From NCBI GenBank assembly GCA_022701365.1, contig JAKUHH010000216.1, positions 558,001 to 622,000 of the forward strand: a DNA stretch of 64,000 bases, written 5' to 3'. The notes under the pieces were generated by a model. The model was given only the letters and a program-made list of their open reading frames with translations. It was not told where the DNA came from and made no database searches. The position numbers and the translations under genes were made by a program. Shown in pieces: positions 1 through 11,934 of the stretch. This DNA comes from Mycocentrospora acerina. Lineage: Eukaryota > Ascomycota > Dothideomycetes > Pleosporales. Position 1 is the first letter of the stretch, and the number at the start of each line of letters is the position of its first letter.

Positions 1-3000
1 CGGTCATCGTTTCTGTTTGCAACATCTTCCGCCCTGATGTCGAATGGGATTAGATGCCTTTTTTTTTCTTAATGCTTGATAAGCCAAAAGATTGGATGCG
101 CGGTCATCTTGGGTGTTTTGGCAGCCTTCTCCCAGCCTTCCTTCACATGCGTTGCACCGCAAAGGAGTATTGACGTATTGACCATTGGCCAGTCCATAGC
201 CTATCTATTTTTGGCTGTTTCTCGTCAACAATGGTTGGCCAATTGACTGTCGAGCAGGCTGTACATCTTCATTCAACGTAAAGACTGCCGACCAACGTAA
301 AGACGAGGTGAACTAGGTAATACCTCCGCCTTACCAGAGCGCAATGAGCTCACCAACTACCTTGCAGCTTAGGTGGACTCATGTAGGAGGTATTTAATTA
401 ACTGTCACGTATCCTTTAAAATCTGCCCAAAATGGCATGGCGTCCATGGCTCTCATGTCTGTTGGCTGAGGCATCCCAGCCACTATGTTGTCTGGACCGC
501 AACTCGGACTCCATGGGTGATACAGTGATACTTTCTGAAGTTGACAATATCTGAACTCATAGCTGGATGCATTATTGCTGGCTAGAGTATCGGAACTGCA
601 TCAGTCTTGTTCGATGCTTCAGCATCAACTGATTCTATAGGTTCGTAAGAACACTCAAATGAAATTCAAGTGTTTTGGTAATGTCATTACGTCATTCACC
701 ACTTTTCTAGCGTACGGGATAATCGATTCTGCAATGTCAGTGAGGATCTGCTTATTGGTGTGGATCATCTCGCCGTCCGCCGAATTGGCAAGTTTGTTTG
801 AGGCTACACGGAGGTTTTTGGGTAGGTTGTTTTGGTCGAGCTTGGTATTTTCGTTATTGGAACTGCTGCTACAGTTGGAGCTGGAGCTACTGTTGATCTC
901 GACTACACATCTCGATTGCACCATCATTCGAAACCAAATTTCCTCGGACGCATTTGAATAAATGCAGGTTTGCTTGTCAGAATAGGAATAAAGCAGGTAA
1001 TACCCTCCCCCCCCCCTTAGCAACCCCAAGTATTTTCGAGATTTGGTCAACAGATCATTTAGATCTTTACATTTTGCCTCGCAATAAAAATTAGGAAGTG
1101 AAGCAAGCTGTTTTCCTCTGACCATTCCGGATTGTCAGTGACGTAGAGTTGATTGAACTTCGCATCCACTGATGACTTCTCTATTAGACAAGTGAAAACA
1201 TCTGATAGACAAACTAGGTATTGGTCGACTTATCAACTTCCAGTCATAAACTAGCAGTATTTGGAGCCAACCGTCATGTAATCAGTCCATAGAGCCTGGA
1301 ATCTCTATACTATGCTTTTGATGTCACGAGAATTTTTTACCCCAGATAACTACGCCAAAATCTTCTTGCAGTTTTTTTCTCCCAGTATTCAGCCAGGTCT
1401 CAGGTGTCTTTCCCTATGGAGACATACAGTCATACAGTCATATCGGTAGAGTGGGCCTTGAATTCTGTTGTTTAAATGGTCATTCTAGTCTCTCGAACTC
1501 ACTAGGTATCTCATTACTGGATCATACTGATAGCCCTTCGACCCCACGTGCTTCGTCGTTACTTAGCCCATTACTCCCTGCTACGTCATCATGGGATAAC
1601 ATACTCTTAGAGTTTCTTCCGACTTGTTAAATTCCACGCACTCCTCATAGCTGATGACATGATTTCAAGTTTAAAAATTTTGACCTACTGAACCGTCATT
1701 TACGAAAACTTTATCGAACGCTGTCCTCACACTTTTCGCTTGCGATCTGCCGTCATTAATCAACTTTCAATCGTACAATGAAGAGCAAGAAATAGACTCT
1801 GTCGCCAGACATGACGCCTCTCTGGTTTTGGTTGACTTGCACAAACGCTGCTTAATTTGCCGTGGTAATGATTTCTGCTGCTATGTACTGTGTTAAAAAC
1901 CCTGATGTGACCGGTTTACATACAGTTTTATTATTCCTTCCAGGCCGCCGAAAGCCGGAAGTGCCAAAGCTCATCTATCGTGACCGAAAGTTATGATAGG
2001 GGACTAATACTTTTATTTCCATACACATCTTTCGCAAAAAATCCTCCGTCACGCGTGCTTCTGAGGTTAATTTTGCCCTGGCTGGTGTACAGACCTCGCC
2101 ACTGTAGTAATGGCTTAGGATGAAAAACAACAACGGAAAACTCTTGAGCATCGACTCGCCCATTTTCAGCGCTTCTGACTGCCAAGTTCTCCCACACCCG
2201 TTTATTCTAAAAATTTGAAATCAACTTTGATCATTGCGCCTCACTGATTAGAAAAAGCAAATTACTATAATCTGGACAAATAAGCTCATACAGACATACA
2301 GACCAGACCCTTAGTCAATACTCTCTGTGTTTTGCAGCAAGTCCATTACTTGAGGTCTAAGGTCTAAGCCTATCCCAGATAACTTCACCGATGAGTTCAA
2401 GATCGATATATGTGCCGAAGTGCTTCTAGTGACATCAACACATCAACAGAAACCCCTTTTTCAATTCTCTAAATGCGTTCTTTGCTTTTTGTGCCGTTCG
2501 GTAGAGCGTTTCAGCTCCGAAAAAAATACGTTTCATTAAGATTGTTGTAATTAGAGTGTTTTCATGTCCCCGGCACCTCTCGGTCCACTCGCCTGACCTG
2601 TATGTAACAGCGTACTTGATCCCTGATTTAAAAGAGTTCTGCGATGGAACAATTGGAAGAGGAAGTTGCCGTATTATTATGAGTATACCAACAGGATCCT
2701 ATACAGGCACTCTGTGTGCTCACGTGCTCATACACGTGATGGTACACCAGTGTTGGCTGACAAATTCTCGTGCTAAACCTTAGAACTGGCTTTTGTAACG
2801 TTGGCTCATTCATAACGCTATATATCTCCCTCAATAATAATTTCAAACGGACTACTCCTAGGTCTAGAAATTGAGGGACAAGAGGGCGAACTTGTGCTCT
2901 CTTACTAAGTACTTCAGCGTGCACATTTCAATCGCTTTTTCACCAATTAATATTATCGTCAAAGGATAGATAGCTTGTTGCTTAGGGTTGATTACGTGAG

Positions 3001-3095
3001 TTTGACACAGCGAAAATGAGACAAAATTGGGCAAAAATGGAGTGGAGCGATCTTGTAGAAGTTCGAACGGCAAAAAGCTAAGCATGGCAAAAATA
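1..3095. other. Gene-poor region upstream of tRNA-Arg
   Basis: No gene can be supported in these 3.1 kb. The longest open frame is a 156-codon minus-strand ORF at 655-1125 with a poly-Ser/Asn stretch. It has no recognisable domain, and it crosses a run of ten C at 1007-1016, which is prone to length change. The other ORFs are under 100 codons and overlap each other on both strands. The stretch reads as AT-leaning intergenic DNA, possibly decayed repeat sequence, but no terminal repeats or transposase fragments are visible. Confidence 0.5.
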
Positions 3096-3167
3096 CGACA
3101 CCAGAGAGACTCGAACTCTCAATCTTTGCCACCGGAAAGCAACGCCTTACCATTAGGCCATGGTGCC
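3096..3167 (-). tRNA. tRNA-Arg (anticodon CCG)
   Basis: The reverse strand folds into a complete 72-nt cloverleaf without an intron. It has a 7-bp acceptor stem (GGCACCA/TGGTGTC, one G-T), a 3-bp D stem (GCC/GGC), a 5-bp anticodon stem (TTGCT/GGCAA) and loop TTCCGGT. The variable loop is 5 nt, the T stem is GAGAG/CTCTC with loop TTCGAGT, and the discriminator is G. Loop positions 34-36 read CCG, decoding the Arg codon CGG. A run of five T (plus-strand A at 3089-3093) directly follows the 3' end and fits a Pol III terminator. Confidence 0.95.
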
Positions 3168-3748
3168 CGGGATTGAGATACGGGAAGTTTCAGAAGTTGA
3201 CAACAAATATTCTCACAACAATGTCATAAATAGTATTCACAACTTTTTGTCACCGCCACTATGAAAGCCTCTCTTGTCTTATTGTACTAGGCCTACCCCG
3301 CATCTTGTCTTGGTGTATTATTTATGGTCTGTCCACTCCGCAATGCAACGCATCTCTTCCGGAGCCCGATATATTAACATCACAACATTATAACCCCAAA
3401 CAGATGTTACAAAACTATCATAATAGAGAATAAAAATAACAGTTAAACCAACAGCATACATCTTGCATTAATTCCAGTCAAGAGCAGCAAAAGAATGTCG
3501 CAGAATGCTCCAGACTCAGCGGATGCGGCTCAGTGAGCCTGCGTGCCAAGCCAAAGCTAGCCTCACCTGGATGTGGGAGCTCACCTTCGTAATCCGCGGC
3601 TGCCTTTCAAACAGCTCGCGTCAACACTACATCAACATCACCTCTCGACTGGCGACGTCTCCTGCAACACTCCCCAACCTCCCCGCTCACCCAAAACATA
3701 CCCATACCTTAATCTCGCCCCATAAACAAATCACCCCACACCGCCACC
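3168..3748. promoter_or_regulatory. Intergenic region and RPT5 promoter
   Basis: This 580-bp stretch lies between the 5' end of the tRNA and the RPT5 start codon. The last 150 bp are rich in C and A, with many CCCC and CACA runs, as is common in fungal core promoters and 5' leaders. A small ORF at 3505-3780 overlaps the RPT5 start in another frame and is not credible. No other element is recognised. Confidence 0.4.
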
Positions 3749-5322
3749 ATGTCTACGCTGGAGGACCTCGACGACCTTGAGCGCCACGAGAAGGAAGAGA
3801 AGAAGGAAGAGAAGAAGGACAAAGATGCCGGAAAGGACAGCAAGAAGGCAGATGGTGATGACGACATGCAGGATGCCGAACCCGAGGAGGAGCTGGACGA
3901 GGAGATCCTCAACTCAAGCACACGAGACATCGTCGCGCGGAGGCGGTTACTGGAGAACGACATGCGTATCATGAAGAGCGAGTTCCAGCGGTTGACGCAC
4001 GAGAAAGCTACAATGAACGAAAAGATCAAGGACAACCTTGAGAAGATCGAGAACAACAGGTAGGCTTGGACTCCCCGTATCCTTCCCGACTATCACAACC
4101 CACACTAGTCGTTGTTGTTCACCTCGACACGTACTGACTATCTAGACAACTTCCCTACCTCGTCGGTAACGTTGTCGAAATACTGGATCTGGACGTCTCG
4201 GAGGAAGCAGCGGAAGAGGGCGCAAACATTGACCTAGACGCCACCCGTGTCGGCAAGTCGGCAGTCATCAAGACATCCACGAGACAGACCATCTTCCTGC
4301 CTCTCATCGGTTTGGTTGACCACGAGAAGCTCAAGCCTGGTGATCTCATCGGTGTGAACAAGGACTCTTACCTTGTTCTCGACACACTGCCTGCCGAGTA
4401 TGACAGTCGAGTGAAGGCCATGGAGGTTGACGAGAAGCCAACGGAGAAGTACACCGATGTCGGAGGCCTGGACAAGCAAATTGAGGAACTCGTCGAGGCT
4501 ATTGTCTGGCCCATGAAGGAGTCTGAGCGGTTCAAGAAGATTGGCATCAAGGCGCCAAAGGGTAAGCTGGTTACTTGTATCTGTCACATGTCTTCATAAC
4601 TAATGTCTTAGGTGCCCTGATGTACGGTCCTCCGGGTACCGGAAAGACCCTCCTAGCTCGAGCCTGCGCCGCCCAAACCGATGCCACCTTCCTCAAACTT
4701 GCCGGCCCACAACTCGTACAAATGTTCATAGGAGACGGTGCGAAGCTCGTCCGAGACTGCTTTGCCCTGGCGAAGGAGAAGGCGCCATCAATCATCTTCA
4801 TCGACGAACTTGATGCGATAGGAACAAAGCGATTCGACTCGGAAAAGTCTGGTGATAGGGAGGTCCAGCGAACTATGTTGGAGCTTCTTAACCAGCTGGA
4901 CGGTTTCGCGTCAGATGACCGCGTCAAGGTTCTCGCTGCAACGAACCGAGTCGACGTCTTGGATCCCGCTTTGCTCCGATCCGGTCGTTTGGACAGGAAG
5001 ATTGAATTCCCACTGCCAAATGAGGAGGCCCGCGCGCAGATCATGCGTATTCACTCCCGGAAGATGACTGTGGACGAGGGTGTTAACTGGCAGGAGCTGG
5101 CACGCAGCACTGACGAGTTTGGTGGTGCGCAGCTAAAGGCTGTGTGTGTTGAGGCAGGTATGATCGCTCTCCGGACAGGCCATCACAAGATCAGCCACGA
5201 ACACTACGTCGACGCCATTTCTGAAGTACAGGTACGTGATTATGTTCCTTGATTGAATATCAGAGTATACGCTAATCTCTTTACAGGCAAAGAAGAAGGA
5301 CACAGTCAACTTCTATGCCTAA
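3749..5322 (+). CDS. RPT5: 26S proteasome regulatory subunit Rpt5 (AAA ATPase)
   Basis: Rpt5 (6A/Tbp1) is one of six AAA+ ATPases in the base of the 19S regulatory particle. These unfold ubiquitinated substrates and feed them into the 20S core. Exons: 3749-4059, 4146-4561, 4612-5231 and 5287-5322; 460 aa. The N-terminal part is acidic and Lys/Glu-rich, followed by a short coiled coil (about residues 60-105). The OB-like region contains PLIGLVDHEKLKPGDLIGV. The AAA core has Walker A GPPGTGKT near 248-255, Walker B IIFIDE near 303-308, and an SRH region ending in DRKIEFPLP. The last exon encodes only 11 residues and ends in FYA, the HbYX motif that docks the ATPase ring on the 20S alpha ring. 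The start ATG has a good CCACCATG context. Length is slightly above the yeast and human proteins (434-439 aa) because of the acidic N terminus. Confidence 0.97.
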
Positions 5323-6398
5323 ATCGTAGCCGGATTTAGTTGGACCGGTCGGTTGCATACACGTGCCATTACGTTGCTCTTGTAATGATAAATAGAGCGC
5401 TAGCACGACTGACAAGATTAACGATCAAACATATGCACCCCTTCCGCTCGATGTGATGATAAGGTCTTGATACTAACAGAAATTCACGGCCACTTACTGG
5501 CACACTTGTAATACCTGGGTTTGATCCTCAGCACACGAAGCTCGTCAAGCCTAAGGATTTTATCGTATGTGATATGTGGGCTGAGTGGTGCATACGCATA
5601 TATTCTAATCAGCCGACTGACAACGACGATCATAGTGTTTATTCGGTATACGCTTTTTGTACCAGCCATGCTGTGAGTTACTGCAATCTCATGTCCATAA
5701 CAAGTGCACTATCGATGAAGTGTTAGCAAACTTGGTACCCCTCGGATTATCAACAGACAAGGCCAGCCCAAGCCGACCTCGCCCGAACGTTTTTGACATG
5801 GAAGGTGTAACATCTCTAAGCCGTGTCTCGTATGCAAGTCACTTTGTCTTGTTCGACAGTGTCGATCTTTGTTCCTGCGTTGTTGTTGGGTCATTCCAGC
5901 ACGCGGTGGGAGATGACATCTCATTGGTCAGCGCGACATCAACTGCCCAACATCAACACCAAGCCGTCTCTGCCACGAGCAAGCACATCTCATCTTGATA
6001 GGTTCACCACCCACCATATCCCCCTCATGTTTATCATAAAAGTCTGGAGTGGTCCGCTTTTCCAACATGCCCCGCAGAACCGCTACAAGCGATTGTGCAG
6101 CCCATCCCAACTAGATGTTGTCCCACTTGCTCTCTAGGCAGGGTCTCCCGCCGTACTATTCACAGATCTTCCCACCATGTGTCTCACTCCATTGGCTGAT
6201 AGTCTCCATGAAGGACGAGCGTTCAATCTTGCAGTCTTGCTTGTGATGCAGCGTCATGTGTGCTAGCTGTGTGACCGAACCGAACTCGGAACGATGCTTC
6301 GGAACACTTTCTGATATAATCTTCTGGCATATCTCTTCGCGTTCACTACGTCTTTTTGTCTCTTCAATCTACTTCTTCCTTGTGCTCGAGTCGCAGCC
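5323..6398. other. Intergenic region RPT5-BTA1
   Basis: These 1.08 kb hold the RPT5 3' flank and the BTA1 5' flank. Several ORFs of 60-113 codons occur on both strands, but they overlap one another and show no domain, so I do not call a gene. The final ~100 bp before BTA1 are pyrimidine-rich, as expected for a 5' leader. Confidence 0.4.
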
Positions 6399-9259
6399 AT
6401 GTTGGGCCTTTCGACATTTCTGCCTCGTGACCCGTTCCAACAGCTTACCGTCTCGCTGTGTATCGTTGGCATCTTTCTCGCTACCGTTTTTGCTCTTGCG
6501 TTCAGACCAAAGAGTAAAGATGGCTCGGTTACTGGCCTTGAGGCTTATTTGAAGTTTATTTATGGGTGCTTCTTGAAACCGCACACTGGTGATGGATCTG
6601 GCAGTCAGCAGGATGCTTTGGTTTGTTCACTGAAGTCGGATATAGATAGCATCAACTTACCAAACGTAGGAGAGCTTCTACAAGGCTCAAGCGAGTGTGT
6701 ACGATGCCACTCGTGTTAATCTCCTTCGCGGACGTGAGGATATGCTGGGGCTTGTGGCTGCGCAGTTGAAGCACCGAGCAGAGGCTGGACTGATCTCCCA
6801 GCGTCCCGTCTGGGTTGATGTGAGTTCCAAGTCAAAGCCTGTGCAGTTTCTGGTTTCTGACTTGACCAGATTGGCGGAGGCACGGGACACAACGTTGAGC
6901 AGATGAACGCCTTCCTCTCTGTTCCAAGTTTCTTCCGGGCAGTTTGTATGTCGTCGTTCAACACTCCAAACTGGCGCCTATGCTGATTCGCTTAGACGTC
7001 GTCGATCTCTCCCCAAGTCTCTGTGAGATAGCTCGCAAGCGTTTTACTCGCTTGGGGTGGACCAACGTCAAAGTCATCTGCCAGGACGCTCGCGCGTTTC
7101 GCCTCCACGAGCATGAGCCCCAAGCTCATCAGCACAAGACACTGGTTTCTCAGGGTCAGACTGTCAAAGACCTTGACGAGAATGCCGACGCTGGCGGTGC
7201 TGAGCTGGTTACCCTGAGCTACGCGCTCTCTATGATTCCGGAATTCTACCCCGTCATTGACTCAATCGACAGCCTGTTGAGTGCCAACGGTGTTTGTGGT
7301 GTTGTTGACTTTTATGTACAGAACCAGGTTGATTTCAGGGGAAGGAACTACACTGGTGGTGCTATCGATCGTCACTGCATGTGGCTCTCTCGTGTATTTT
7401 GGCGCACTTGGTTTGAGATTGATCGCGTGAACCTTGACGCTTCGAGAAGAGTATGTTGCTGATTGCAAGTAAACGAAGAAACCTTACTCATACTTACTAG
7501 GATTACCTCGAATATCGCTTCGGAACAGTACTTAGTGTTAATGCGCGAAACAACTTCTTCGGTACTGGTATCAAGCTACCCTACTACGTCTGGGTAGGGT
7601 GCTCAAAGGACAGTGGTGCCTCAACACAGAGGCTTGCTGAGATCGACGCAGCTGCCACAGAGTCGCCATACCTATCTGCCTTGGACCTTCAAACCGGAGC
7701 CACACAAACTGATATCGAGGTCCACTCAAAGGCGTACGAGTCGGCGATTGTGAACCTTCAATCCAGTCTCCCTCTACCGGCTACATGGTACCAGAACCAC
7801 CACTGGCGCATCCACTACGACTCCAGCCTGGCCAAGCACACCCGCTTCAACAACTCTTACATCTATGCCTTCACTTGGGAAGATGACGTCGCCGACATGC
7901 GTCTCCTGAAGCCCACATCCAACGACGTTGTCCTCGCCATCGGCTCCGCAGGCGACAATATCTTAGCTTTCTGTCTCGAGAACCCGCGTCGAGTCCACGC
8001 TGTCGATCTTAACCCCTCGCAGAACCACCTTCTCGAACTCAAAGTCGCCTCCTTCACCGCCCTCGGCTACCAAGACATGTGGAAGCTCTTTGGTGATGGA
8101 AAGCACGCCGACTTCAAGAAACTCCTGATTGAGAAACTCAGCCCTCATCTCTCCAGCGAGGCATTCCAGTTCTGGCTCCACAATGGCCCTTCCGTCTTCT
8201 CGCCGTCTTCCAAAGGCCTATACTACTCTGGTGGCTCTGGCTATGCCATCTCTGCCGCAGGCTGGCTCTTCCGCCTGCTCGGCATGTCCGAAGACGTCAA
8301 GAAGCTCTGCAACGCACAAACCCTCAATGAACAGCGTGAGATCTGGCAACGCAGCATTAAAACCGTGCTCCACTCCAAGATTCTCACCTACGCCATCCTC
8401 GGAAACGAAAAGTGGCTCTGGAAAGCCCTTGGCGTGCCGCCTGCTCAGCGCGCCGTCATCGAAGCCGACTTCCTCAAGCAACAAGACTTCTCCACCTCTG
8501 CACCACCGACAGCCTCTAACGAAGCGGCGAACCCCCCCACCACCGACGCCGCAGACGATTACATGGCCTTCCACTCCCTACCCCCAGACTCGGTTCTACA
8601 CACCCCCTCAGGCAACGCAATCTATGAATACGTGCTCGCCACCTTTGAGCCTGTGATCAACACCACTCTCCTATCCACCTCAAATCACTACTACCTACTC
8701 TCCCTCCTAGGCCACTACACTCCCCAATCCCACCCCACGTACCTCTCGCCCAAGTCTCACGTCCGCCTCAGCAAACCCAACGCCTTTAACGGCCTGCGCA
8801 TCCACACCGACGAGATTAGTGAGGTGATTGCGCGGATGCGCCCCTCTACGCTGACTATCGTTGTTGTCATGGACAGCATGGATTGGTTCCCGCCAACGGG
8901 GCTCCAGGCGCTGAGGCAGATTCGCGCGCTGAACCGCGCGTTAAAGGTCAAGGGTAGGGTGATGCTGAGGAGTGCGGGGTTGGAGCCGTGGTACTTGAGG
9001 GTTTTTGCAGAATGTGGGTTTGTATGCAAGAGGGTTGCGGTTAGAGTGCCTGGGAGCTGTATTGATCGGTAAGTTGTCGTGTTTTTTGTCGTGTGCTCGG
9101 AGGGCTTGTTAACTGACTGTGCGCAGGGTGAATATGTATGCTTCGACGTGGATTTGTACAAAGGAGGTTAGTATTGAAAGAGAGGATGCCAAGGCGCATT
9201 TTAGGAAGTCGTCGCTGGCGGAGTTAAAGCTTGAGGCGCCGGCTCTGCGGGTGGATTAG
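6399..9259 (+). CDS. BTA1: Betaine lipid (DGTS) synthase, BtaB-BtaA fusion
   Basis: The enzyme makes diacylglyceryl-trimethylhomoserine, a phosphorus-free membrane lipid. One half transfers the 3-amino-3-carboxypropyl group of SAM to diacylglycerol (BtaA); the other methylates the product three times (BtaB). Exons: 6399-6620, 6670-6819, 6870-6945, 6996-7450, 7501-9068 and 9127-9259; 867 aa. A hydrophobic segment lies at about residues 16-36 (ER membrane anchor). The N-terminal methyltransferase has SAM motif I VDIGGGTGHNVEQM, created by the exon 2/3 junction near residue 122. The C-terminal BtaA-type (DUF3419) domain runs from about 410, with FTWEDDVADMRLL near 425 and AIGSAGDN near 447. The order methyltransferase then BtaA matches fungal and algal BTA1. 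Known relatives are induced by phosphate starvation; I see no clear Pho4/NUC-1-type site, so regulation is inferred from the family. Confidence 0.93.
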
Positions 9260-9691
9260 AGGTTAGATGGGTAGGCTTAGATGTGGGTGGTTTCGTATTT
9301 GGTTAGACAATCATTGCCTGATGTTTTCCTGCCGCATAGACAGATATTCATATTGCCAGAGTTCACTTCAAAGCAAAACGTTCGGTCGGGTTGCAGTTGT
9401 TTCAGATGGTAAGAGATCGCGTCTTCTGTTGTGCCATCTCTCCAGTATTAAAATTGTTAATGTGTGGACTTTTCCTATACATACATTTCGTGCACCGTCC
9501 ATTCGTTGCCCTATCCACGTCTGCTTGTTCTGAAGCAATCTTGTGGCGCTGAGTAGAAGTCCATGTCTATCGTTACAACGCACCTGCGCCAAAAAAGCAA
9601 ACGTCTGCAATAACCCAATGCGTCCGCGCTCGTTCCGTTGGTCTTGAATACGGTAATCGATCAATCAACAATCAGCGAAGAATGGCTGTAC
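9260..9691. other. Convergent 3' region BTA1/RER1
   Basis: These 430 bp lie between the convergent 3' ends of BTA1 and RER1. They hold only overlapping short ORFs and presumably both 3' UTRs. Nothing else is recognised. Confidence 0.5.
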
Positions 9692-10508
9692 TCAGTTGGA
9701 AGCACCCGGGTATCGCGTCTTGCCGACTGTGAAGGGCACGTAGCGGTACTTGATCATATGCTGAATTTGGCGTCGCACTGCTTAGAGTTAGTATGGCAAG
9801 CTCTCTCAGGCTTGGCAACGTGTGCAACTCACTCGTCAAACTGAACAAAATCAACCAGTACACCACCAGCACTGGCCAGAAAACGGGCAGGTTGAAAATC
9901 TCAAACCAACTGCAGAGGAAGCCTACAGTGATTGCCTTGGTCGTCGAGTACCAGAACTTGAACTCTGGAAGACGGCGCACAAAGGGCCTAAACTCTTCCT
10001 CCTTGGTGGGGAGGTCGCCTGCGGTGCCGTCTTCCATACCCTCATCTTGCTCGAGCGCGGGATCGAATTTCGGCGAGAGGAAGGCGAGAAAAAGGTTTAG
10101 GAGGTAGATGCCCAGCGAGTACGCGACTGCAATTGAAGTCAGTGTGAGTCGTTTGCGCTGCTGCCTTGGCGCGTAGATGATGGGCGAGAGAGGTTTGTGG
10201 GGCGCAGGAGAAGCTGAAAAGACGTACCAATGTACCAGCCTTGCGCGACAAATATGCGCAGGCCAAAAGCCAGGAACAGCACGCCAGTGCCTACCCATCT
10301 GTATGTCTTGAACGGTGTCGACTTGTCGAGGTAGGCTTGGAATATCTGGTGTGCATTAGCAGCCATAAACCCTCTGATGCAGTGCAGATGCAGCACCGCA
10401 GAGGCAGAGGCAGCACGCGTGCGCTGGAGAGTTTGAACGTACCCTCCCGTATTTGGATGTCTGCGCCGTCACGGCTGCGAAAGGGGTATCAGGCTCTGGC
10501 GAGTCCAT
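9692..10508 (-). CDS. RER1: Golgi-to-ER retrieval receptor Rer1
   Basis: Rer1 is a four-pass membrane protein of the early Golgi. It recognises polar residues in transmembrane segments of escaped ER proteins and returns them in COPI vesicles. Exons on the reverse strand: 10508-10443, 10345-10228, 10126-9833 and 9777-9692; 187 aa. The protein starts MDSPEPDTPFAAV. Membrane segments include TGVLFLAFGLRIFVAQGWYI, AYSLGIYLLNLFLAFLSP, a long one after FWYSTTKAITVGFLCSW, and FWPVLVVYWLILFSLT. Family signatures FDPALEQDEGMEDG, FRPFVRRLPEFKFWY and MRRQIQHMIKYRYVPFT are intact. The last is formed across the exon 3/4 junction (ACG A|TG). Family length is about 190 aa. It shares a 439-bp divergent promoter with the enoyl-CoA hydratase gene. 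Confidence 0.96.
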
Positions 10509-10947
10509 GTTTGCGCGTGCGTCTGTTGGAAGCGACAAGGCGTGCGAGTGCGTCTGGTGTCGGGTCTGCGGGCGATTGGGGGTGGTGGGGGAGAGATTGG
10601 GGAATGGCGAGGGGCGATTTGGTTGAGGCGGCGTGTCAAAAAGTTGAGTGTTGTGAGGCTGAGATAGCGGAACGTTGTCCAGACGCTCCGCCCCCCAACA
10701 GCCAGCAGCCAATGTCCAATGCCCGCTCCTTGGCCGCGGAACCACGCTCGGACAGAAGACAACATGGCGCTAGGCGGTCGTTCAGCGGACGGGCAGGTGC
10801 AGGCGAGGTACCTTTGGCGTCATCATTGCCGAGGTTGCCGATGCTACCCACGGCCAGAGCCGTTGAGCTTCAAATGAGAGCTGCGTTTGCTGTGCATTAA
10901 CAGCACAAGAGCTGCCATTGCAAAAGCCTCAATCCATCGCACACAGA
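10509..10947. promoter_or_regulatory. Divergent promoter RER1/ECHS1
   Basis: This 439-bp intergenic region separates the start codons of RER1 (minus) and the enoyl-CoA hydratase gene (plus), so it should serve both. It is GC-rich. A 219-codon plus-strand ORF (10241-10900) runs through it but lies opposite RER1 exons and has no domain. The two genes have no known functional link. Confidence 0.6.
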
Positions 10948-11934
10948 ATGCAGGCATTTAGGTCCACAGTGCGGGTAGCCTCCCAGTTCAGGCCCACGGG
11001 TCTGCCCAGGTTTGCGAGGGGATACGCTTCAGAGGCAACGTACGAGTACCTGCTGGTCTCGACGCCAAAGCCTGGTGTTGGTCTGGGTCAGTTGTTTCTA
11101 TTTTACCCGTCACTACTCTCACGCCAAAGCTCTATCCATTAGATTTGTTGCCTTTGAGCCCATTACTTCAGCAGCGCCAGTGTCACTTTCTGACCTCTCC
11201 CAGTGCAGATTAATCGTCCCAAAGCTCTCAATGCACTCTGCACACCCCTCATCCTCGAGCTCAACCAGGCTCTGCGCGCCTTCCAGGCTGACAAGTCTAT
11301 TGGCGCCATTGTCCTCACTGGCTCTGAGAGAGCATTCGCTGCGGGCGCAGACATCAAGGAAATGAAGGATCTGACCTTCAGCACATCATACGGAAACGAC
11401 TTTATCGAAGTTTGGTCGGACCTTGTCACATTCCTGAAGAAGCCACTCATCACAGCTGTCAACGGATACGCGCTCGGTGGAGGCTGCGAACTTGCCATGA
11501 TGGGAGATATCCTGTACGCCGGGCCCAAGGCTGTGTTTGGACAACCTGAGGTCAAGCTTGGCACGATTCCCGGCGGCGGTGGATCGCAGCGTCTCACCAG
11601 GGCAATTGGGAAATCAAGGGCCATGGAGGTCATTCTCACAGGTGACAACATCTCTGCGAAGCAGGCTGGTGAATGGGGACTTGTTGCAAAGGTGTTCGAG
11701 ACACCTGAAGAGTGTGTTAATGGTGCTCTTGCGACGGCAGAGAAGATTGCAAGCTACAGCCAGATCACTGTCAAGGCGTGCAAAGAGGTCGTGAACAAGA
11801 GCCAGGACTTGGGTATTAGAGAGGGCGTCGAGTACGAGAGGAGGGTGTTCCATGGCTTGTTCGGAAGCCAGGACCAGAAGATTGGAATGGCTGCATTTGC
11901 AGCGAAAACGAAACCTGAATGGACTAACGAGTAA
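10948..11934 (+). CDS. ECHS1: Mitochondrial enoyl-CoA hydratase (short-chain)
   Basis: The enzyme hydrates trans-2-enoyl-CoA to L-3-hydroxyacyl-CoA in beta-oxidation and branched-chain amino-acid breakdown. Exons: 10948-11086 and 11204-11934; 289 aa, almost the length of human ECHS1. The first ~30 residues are rich in Arg and Ser and lack acidic residues, fitting a mitochondrial presequence. The crotonase fold shows the CoA-binding/oxyanion segment FAAGADIKEM. Both catalytic Glu residues lie in conserved context: GGGCELAMMGDILYAGP and FGQPEVKLGTIPGGGGSQRL. The acceptor was chosen as CCCAG|TGCAG, giving the in-frame junction GVGLVQINRPKALNAL; the alternative CAG two bases later leads to a stop. 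The 117-bp intron is the longest of the small genes here. Confidence 0.95.

Noticed and set aside
655..1125. 156-codon minus-strand ORF with poly-Ser/Asn
   Set aside because: No domain, crosses a ten-C run, and stands in gene-poor DNA; kept only as a note.
3125..3133. Perfect GGTGGCAAA (proteasome-associated control element) on the minus strand, ~600 bp upstream of RPT5
   Set aside because: It is part of the anticodon arm and variable loop of the tRNA-Arg gene, so tRNA structure explains it. The element is known from yeasts and its use here is doubtful.
526..3205. Shared motif TC(A/T)GAAGTTGACAA near 538 and 3191, suggesting paired LTR remnants near the tRNA
   Set aside because: Only about 13 bp match and the flanks do not align; no LTR ends, primer-binding site or polyprotein are visible.
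10241..10900. 219-codon plus-strand ORF
   Set aside because: Lies opposite RER1 exons and the divergent promoter, without a domain; RER1 is certain on the other strand.
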